DNA of 64,000 nucleotides from Burkholderiales bacterium (GTDB lineage Bacteria; Pseudomonadota; Gammaproteobacteria; Burkholderiales; WYBJ01): NCBI GenBank assembly GCA_022841915.1, contig JALHQN010000001.1, positions 620,001 through 684,000 of the forward strand, read 5' to 3'. Position 1 is the stretch's first letter. Every line of letters starts with the position of its first letter. The notes beneath the pieces were generated by a model, which saw only the letters and a program-made list of their open reading frames with translations, searched no databases and was not told the DNA's origin. A program made the translations under genes and the position numbers. Below are positions 60,379 through 64,000 of this stretch, piece after piece.

Positions 60379-61038
60379 CTATCCCAGGCTGAAATATTCG
60401 CGAGGCCCTTTCAGCCCCCGTATGCGCTGCAACAATAATTCAAAGTCGGCATCGCGATCAACAAAGTTGAGATTATCAGAATTCACGATCAGCAGCGGCG
60501 CGGCGCTGTAGTCATGGAAGAAGCGTGCATACGCCGACGACAAGCGCGTGAGATAGTCGAGTGCGAGGCCGCGCTCGTAGTCGACGCGGCGCTTGCGCAC
60601 GCGCTCGAGCAACGTGGCAGGCGATGCCTGCAGATAAATCACCAGATCCGGCACCGGTGCATGCGGGCGAACGTGACCATATACACCCTCGTAGAGAGCC
60701 AACTCGGGCGCGTCCAGATTGATCGCGGCGAACAGCGGATCCTTGTCGAGCATGAAGTCGGCGACCGTGACTCGGTTGAGCAGGTCACCCTCACTCAAGG
60801 CTCGAACTTGATCCACCCGCTGCAGAAGAAAAAAAAGTTGTGCAGCCAATGCGTAGCGGGCGGGCTCCTGGTAGAAGCCGGGCAAGAAGGGGTTCGAGCC
60901 CGGGTCTTCCAGCAATTCGCGGCCGTTCAGTTCCAAGGCGAGCTTGCGGGCAAGCGTGGTCTTGCCCGCGCCGACCGGGCCTTCGATCACGATGTATTTG
61001 CGAGCGCCCGCGGCGGACGGTTGATTCGGATTACGCAT
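60379..61038 (-). CDS. Deoxynucleoside kinase (dGK/dAK family)
   Basis: Nucleoside kinase of 219 residues. The P-loop is IEGPVGAGKTTLARKL, and later motifs LEDPGSNPFLPGFYQ, VADFMLDKDPLFA and LERVRKRRVDYE (lid region with arginines) match deoxyguanosine/deoxyadenosine kinases. It phosphorylates deoxynucleosides for salvage. The ATG at 61038 overlaps the end of folK by eight bases. The same gene order is known in many beta-proteobacteria. Confidence 0.9.
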   Translation of the reverse strand: MRNPNQPSAAGARKYIVIEGPVGAGKTTLARKLALELNGRELLEDPGSNPFLPGFYQEPARYALAAQLFFLLQRVDQVRALSEGDLLNRVTVADFMLDKDPLFAAINLDAPELALYEGVYGHVRPHAPVPDLVIYLQASPATLLERVRKRRVDYERGLALDYLTRLSSAYARFFHDYSAAPLLIVNSDNLNFVDRDADFELLLQRIRGLKGPREYFSLG

Positions 61039-61537
61039 GACCGATCGGCTCCACACCTTGAGTATCGATGCCCGCAAGAAGCTGCGCGACAGTTCCATAT
61101 CCTGGAATGACCGCTTGCGGATGAATCTCCGACAACGGCACCAGGACGAACGCACGCTCATGCATGCGCGGATGAGGCACCACCAAATCCGGCTCGAAGA
61201 TGCGCTCCTGGCCGTAGAGCAGCAGATCGAGATCCAGAATGCGCGGCCCGTTCGCAATGCCACGTTGGCGACCCCGAGCCTGCTCGATCGCAAGAAGGGC
61301 TTGCAACAACGCTCGCGGCGTCAGCTCGGTCTCCAGGTGCGCCACGGCATTCACGAAGTCGGGCTGATCCGCATAACCCCAGGGTGTCGACCGGTACAGG
61401 GACGAGCTACGAACGAGGCGGCACGAGGCAATCCCCCTCAAAGCGACGAGGGCGCTGCGAATCTGCTCAGCCGGATCGTCCAGATTGCTGCCAAGCCCGA
61501 TAAAGGCCGCATGGCTGTCTTGCTGCTGCAAGATCAC
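61031..61537 (-). CDS. folK: 2-amino-4-hydroxy-6-hydroxymethyldihydropteridine pyrophosphokinase FolK
   Basis: Folate-synthesis enzyme of 168 residues that transfers pyrophosphate from ATP to the pterin. Family signatures are AFIGLGSNLDDP near the start, the PRILDLDLLLYG motif and VPHPRMHERAFVL. The start is GTG at 61537 and overlaps the pcnB stop (GTGA). Confidence 0.96.
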   Translation of the reverse strand: MILQQQDSHAAFIGLGSNLDDPAEQIRSALVALRGIASCRLVRSSSLYRSTPWGYADQPDFVNAVAHLETELTPRALLQALLAIEQARGRQRGIANGPRILDLDLLLYGQERIFEPDLVVPHPRMHERAFVLVPLSEIHPQAVIPGYGTVAQLLAGIDTQGVEPIGHA

Positions 61538-62895
61538 ATGCTCGCATCGGCTTGAACCGCGGAAGCACTGCCAGACTCAGCCGGGCGTTTGCGACGTCGC
61601 CGGCTTCGCTTGGGCTCCGAATCACGCAGCAACATCGTTTCGCGCTCGGTCGGCGTCGCCTGCTGGAACCTGCGCCACCAGTCGCCGAGTTCGGCTTCGA
61701 GTTCGCCCGAATCGCAGCGCAACTGGAGGAAATCGTAGGCGGCGCGGAAACGTGGGTGTTCGAGCACGCGGAAGGGCCGCTTGCCGGTTCGATTCTCGAG
61801 CCGATGCTGAAGCGCCCAGAGATCCTTCATATCGGTCGTGAATCGACGCGGGATGGCGAGTTGTGCAGTCTGCGTATCGAGCACTTGATCCATGGCGAGG
61901 AACAGCGCAGGCATCGCGGCCATGCCGCCATCGCGCAGCTTCTTGCTGGTGGCCAGCACCTCGTGCCAGAGCAAGGCCGCGAAGAGGAATCCGGGCGACA
62001 CCGGCTTGCCTTCGAGCACCCGCACGTCGGTGTTGTTGAGGGCGAGCATGACGAAGCGCTCGCCGAGCGGCTGCTCCAAAATCACGTCGAGCAAGGGCAG
62101 CAATCCGTGATGCAGCCCTTCGCGCCGCAGCCGCATCACGCATTGGGTCGCATGACCCGACAGCAGCAGCTTGAGCATCTCGTCGAACAATCGCGCCGGC
62201 GGGACATTGGCCAGCAGCGATGCAAAGGGCCGTATCGGAGCGAGCGTCGCCTTCTCGATCTCCAGGCCGTAGCTCGCCGCAAAGCGCACGGCCCGCAGCA
62301 TCCGTACCGGATCCTCGCGGTACCGAACGGCGGGATCACCGATCATGCGCAGCCGCTTCTTCTTCAGATCGGCGACGCCGTTGTGGTAATCGATGATCTC
62401 CTGCGTGGACGGATCGTAAAAAAGCGCGTTGATCGTGAAATCGCGGCGAGCGGCATCATCGGGCTGGGTGCCATAGACATTGTCACGCAACAGACGGCCG
62501 TGCTCGTCGGTATGGGATTCGTCCTTGCCCTCGCTCGGCTGCTCGGGATCATGCCCGCGTCGGTAGGTGGCTACTTCGATGGTTTCGCTGCCGCACATGC
62601 AGTGCACGAGGCGAAAGCGCCTGCCGATGATGCGCGAACGACGAAATGCACTGCGCACCTGTTCCGGATGCGCGTCGGTAGCCAGATCGAAATCATTGGG
62701 CTGCTTGCCTAGCAGCAGATCGCGCACCGCCCCGCCGACGACGAAGGCCTTGTAGCCATTGCTCTGCAGGGCTTCGACGACACGCCTGGCACAGGGACTG
62801 ATGCCCTCGCGCGAGATTCCGTGGGACGAGAACGAGATGACCTTGGGTTTGGCCGAACCACGGGAGAAGACGCGCCGCAAAAGGCTTCGGATCAT
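61534..62895 (-). CDS. pcnB: Poly(A) polymerase PcnB
   Basis: RNA 3'-adenylating enzyme of 453 residues. The nucleotidyltransferase core has FVVGGAVRDLLLGKQPNDFDLATDA, with the metal-binding DFD, followed by RRFRLVHCMCG and RRDFTINALFYD, which are typical of poly(A) polymerases rather than CCA enzymes. The C-terminus is very basic (KRSRRRRKRPAE), as in E. coli PcnB. The ATG at 62895 was chosen because the family N-terminus starts there; 34 upstream codons lack family content. It heads the folK-dgk-panBC run. Confidence 0.94.
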   Translation of the reverse strand: MIRSLLRRVFSRGSAKPKVISFSSHGISREGISPCARRVVEALQSNGYKAFVVGGAVRDLLLGKQPNDFDLATDAHPEQVRSAFRRSRIIGRRFRLVHCMCGSETIEVATYRRGHDPEQPSEGKDESHTDEHGRLLRDNVYGTQPDDAARRDFTINALFYDPSTQEIIDYHNGVADLKKKRLRMIGDPAVRYREDPVRMLRAVRFAASYGLEIEKATLAPIRPFASLLANVPPARLFDEMLKLLLSGHATQCVMRLRREGLHHGLLPLLDVILEQPLGERFVMLALNNTDVRVLEGKPVSPGFLFAALLWHEVLATSKKLRDGGMAAMPALFLAMDQVLDTQTAQLAIPRRFTTDMKDLWALQHRLENRTGKRPFRVLEHPRFRAAYDFLQLRCDSGELEAELGDWWRRFQQATPTERETMLLRDSEPKRSRRRRKRPAESGSASAVQADASM

Positions 62896-63043
62896 TGCTT
62901 TGAGAATCGAGGAGTGGGCACAAGCGTGGCCCGTGAAAAAAGGCTCGTTGGGATAACCGGCGCGACGCGCATCGTGATGCACCACCGCCGAACGCATCGA
63001 TTATACCGTCCGCCAGCCGCTGGACCGACCGAAAATCGAGCCA

Positions 63044-63724
63044 CTAGGCCGATCCCGACCCGGCGCCGTGCAAACGCAAGATCGGCCAGCCGCGATCGAG
63101 CGCGTGCGCTTCGAGCCTCGGATCCGGATCGACGACCACGGGATGGCTCACCAATTCGAGCAGCGGCAAATCGTTGGCCGAATCACTGTAGAACCAGGTT
63201 TCGGCGAATTGTCCCAGGACCAACCCCTGGCTCTGGAGCCAGCCGTGCAGCCGCGCGACCTTGCCTTCGCGAAAGCACGGCAGCCCTGAGACGCCACCGG
63301 TAAAGCACCCGTCGGACTCCTCGGGCACGGTAGCGACGAGGTGTTCGATGCCGAATTCGCGTGCGATCGGGGCAGTGACGAAACTGTTGGTCGCCGTGAT
63401 GATGACGCGCAGATCGTGGCGATGCCGCTCGACGAGATCGCGAGCGCCGGCACTGATCATCGGCCGGATCTTCGTCTGCATGAAGCCCCGATGCCACCGA
63501 TCGAGTTGCTCGCGCGAATACTGCGCCAGCGGCTTCAACTGGAACGCGAGAAATTCGTGGATGTCGAGCACGCCTGCCTTGTACTGCTCGTAGAACTGCA
63601 GATTGCGTGCCTCGTAAAGATCGCGCTCGAGCACGCCCTGGTCGATCAGGAACTGCGCCCATTCGTAATCCGAATCTCCGGCGAGCAGCGTGTTGTCGAG
63701 ATCGAACAAGGCAAGTCGTTTCAT
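63044..63724 (-). CDS. HAD-family phosphatase (SerB-like, HAD-IB)
   Basis: Haloacid-dehalogenase-type phosphatase of 226 residues. Motif I is LFDLDNTLLAGDSD, motif II is in VIITATNSF, and the late acidic motif is FYSDSANDLPLLE; the catalytic lysine is in FREGKVARL. The pattern fits the HAD-IB group with phosphoserine or histidinol-phosphate activity. Its ATG overlaps the hda stop (ATGA). Position between hda and pcnB is common in beta-proteobacteria. Confidence 0.9.
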   Translation of the reverse strand: MKRLALFDLDNTLLAGDSDYEWAQFLIDQGVLERDLYEARNLQFYEQYKAGVLDIHEFLAFQLKPLAQYSREQLDRWHRGFMQTKIRPMISAGARDLVERHRHDLRVIITATNSFVTAPIAREFGIEHLVATVPEESDGCFTGGVSGLPCFREGKVARLHGWLQSQGLVLGQFAETWFYSDSANDLPLLELVSHPVVVDPDPRLEAHALDRGWPILRLHGAGSGSA

Positions 63725-64000
63725 GGGAGCTCCGAGTCTGGGTGGGCTTGCCTGAGCACCTCGCGAACCAACGGAAGCGTGATGGCACGCCGTTCTTCCA
63801 GGGAATAGCGATCCAACCGATCCACCAGTGCCAACAGGGAGGGCAAGTCCCGGCGCGAATGCCGCAGAACGTAATCTTGCACCTCGACCGGCAATTGGAA
63901 GCCGCGAGCGAGCGCGTGCGCGCGCATCGCTGCAGCCTTTTCATCGTCGGTGAGTGCGTGTATTTCGTAGACCAGCCCCCAGGCCAGCCGCGTCGCCAGA
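63721..64000 (-). CDS. hda: DnaA regulatory inactivator Hda, C-terminal part (cut by window edge)
   Basis: The last 92 or so residues of a DnaA-like AAA protein without the DNA-binding domain. The end of the ATPase module (ATRLAWGLVYEIHALTDDEKAAAM) is followed by the helical lid (LPVEVQDYVLRHSRRDLPSLLALVDRLD), including the family's SRRDLPSL and the final VREVL. Hda with the DNA clamp stimulates ATP hydrolysis by DnaA. The N-terminal part lies beyond position 64000. Confidence 0.88.
   Translation of the reverse strand, partial: LATRLAWGLVYEIHALTDDEKAAAMRAHALARGFQLPVEVQDYVLRHSRRDLPSLLALVDRLDRYSLEERRAITLPLVREVLRQAHPDSELP

Overview
The window is GC-rich, densely coded DNA from a proteobacterium, most likely a betaproteobacterium of the Burkholderiales/Rhodocyclales type. 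This is inferred from a Bug/TctC-type solute receptor and from gene orders known in that group (clpS-clpA beside a cold-shock gene, queA-tgt-yajC-secD-secF, hda-HAD-pcnB-folK-dgk-panB-panC). No CRISPR array, phage or intact insertion sequence was seen.

The most interesting region is 9.1-21.6 kb. In E. coli, nudJ-mnmA lies next to hflD-purB. Here the space between mnmA and purB holds about 9.5 kb with a selenocysteine (Sec) module: selA, selB, a divergent thioredoxin-reductase-like gene and a complete 95-nt tRNA-Sec with anticodon TCA. Right after mnmA lies a glutaredoxin/DinB-like fusion whose N-terminal active-site codon is an in-frame TGA (U-S-S-C). A hairpin suited to be a bacterial SECIS element follows it. 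I read this as a selenoprotein encoded beside its own decoding machinery. selD is not in the window.

Layout. 0.3-3.3 kb: LuxR-type response regulator, hybrid kinase, DUF2784 membrane protein. 3.4-5.0 kb: flavocytochrome c sulfide dehydrogenase pair. 5.1-8.3 kb: clpSA and a divergent cold-shock gene. 8.3-9.1 kb: mostly empty. 9.1-19.7 kb: nudJ-mnmA, the Sec region, a PrpD-family gene, rubredoxin and a zinc-ribbon protein. 20.2-22.5 kb: purB and a thioredoxin-TPR protein. 22.6-28.7 kb: queA-thioesterase-tgt-yajC-secD-secF operon, reading leftward. 28.9-36.1 kb: assorted catabolic and transport genes (TauD-like dioxygenase, PhoD, Bug receptor, M20 hydrolase, sulfurtransferase, HpcH/HpaI aldolase).

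36.1-49.5 kb is a signalling block: a binding protein with a hybrid kinase, tRNA-Leu(CAA), a 1560-residue hybrid kinase with four PAS domains, remnants of a response regulator and a kinase, and an EAL protein with a degenerate GGDEF domain. 49.6-58.4 kb: an unrecognised 459-residue protein, a methyltransferase, two MFS transporters, a UspA remnant, a DUF1439 lipoprotein, ttcA, an NnrU-family protein, a second cold-shock gene and a hydratase-like gene. 58.7-64 kb: leftward operon hda(partial)-HAD phosphatase, then pcnB-folK-dgk-panB-panC, covering replication control, RNA 3' processing, folate, nucleotide and pantothenate synthesis.

Many adjacent genes overlap by 1-8 bases (ATGA, GTGA or TAATG junctions), which points to translationally coupled operons.
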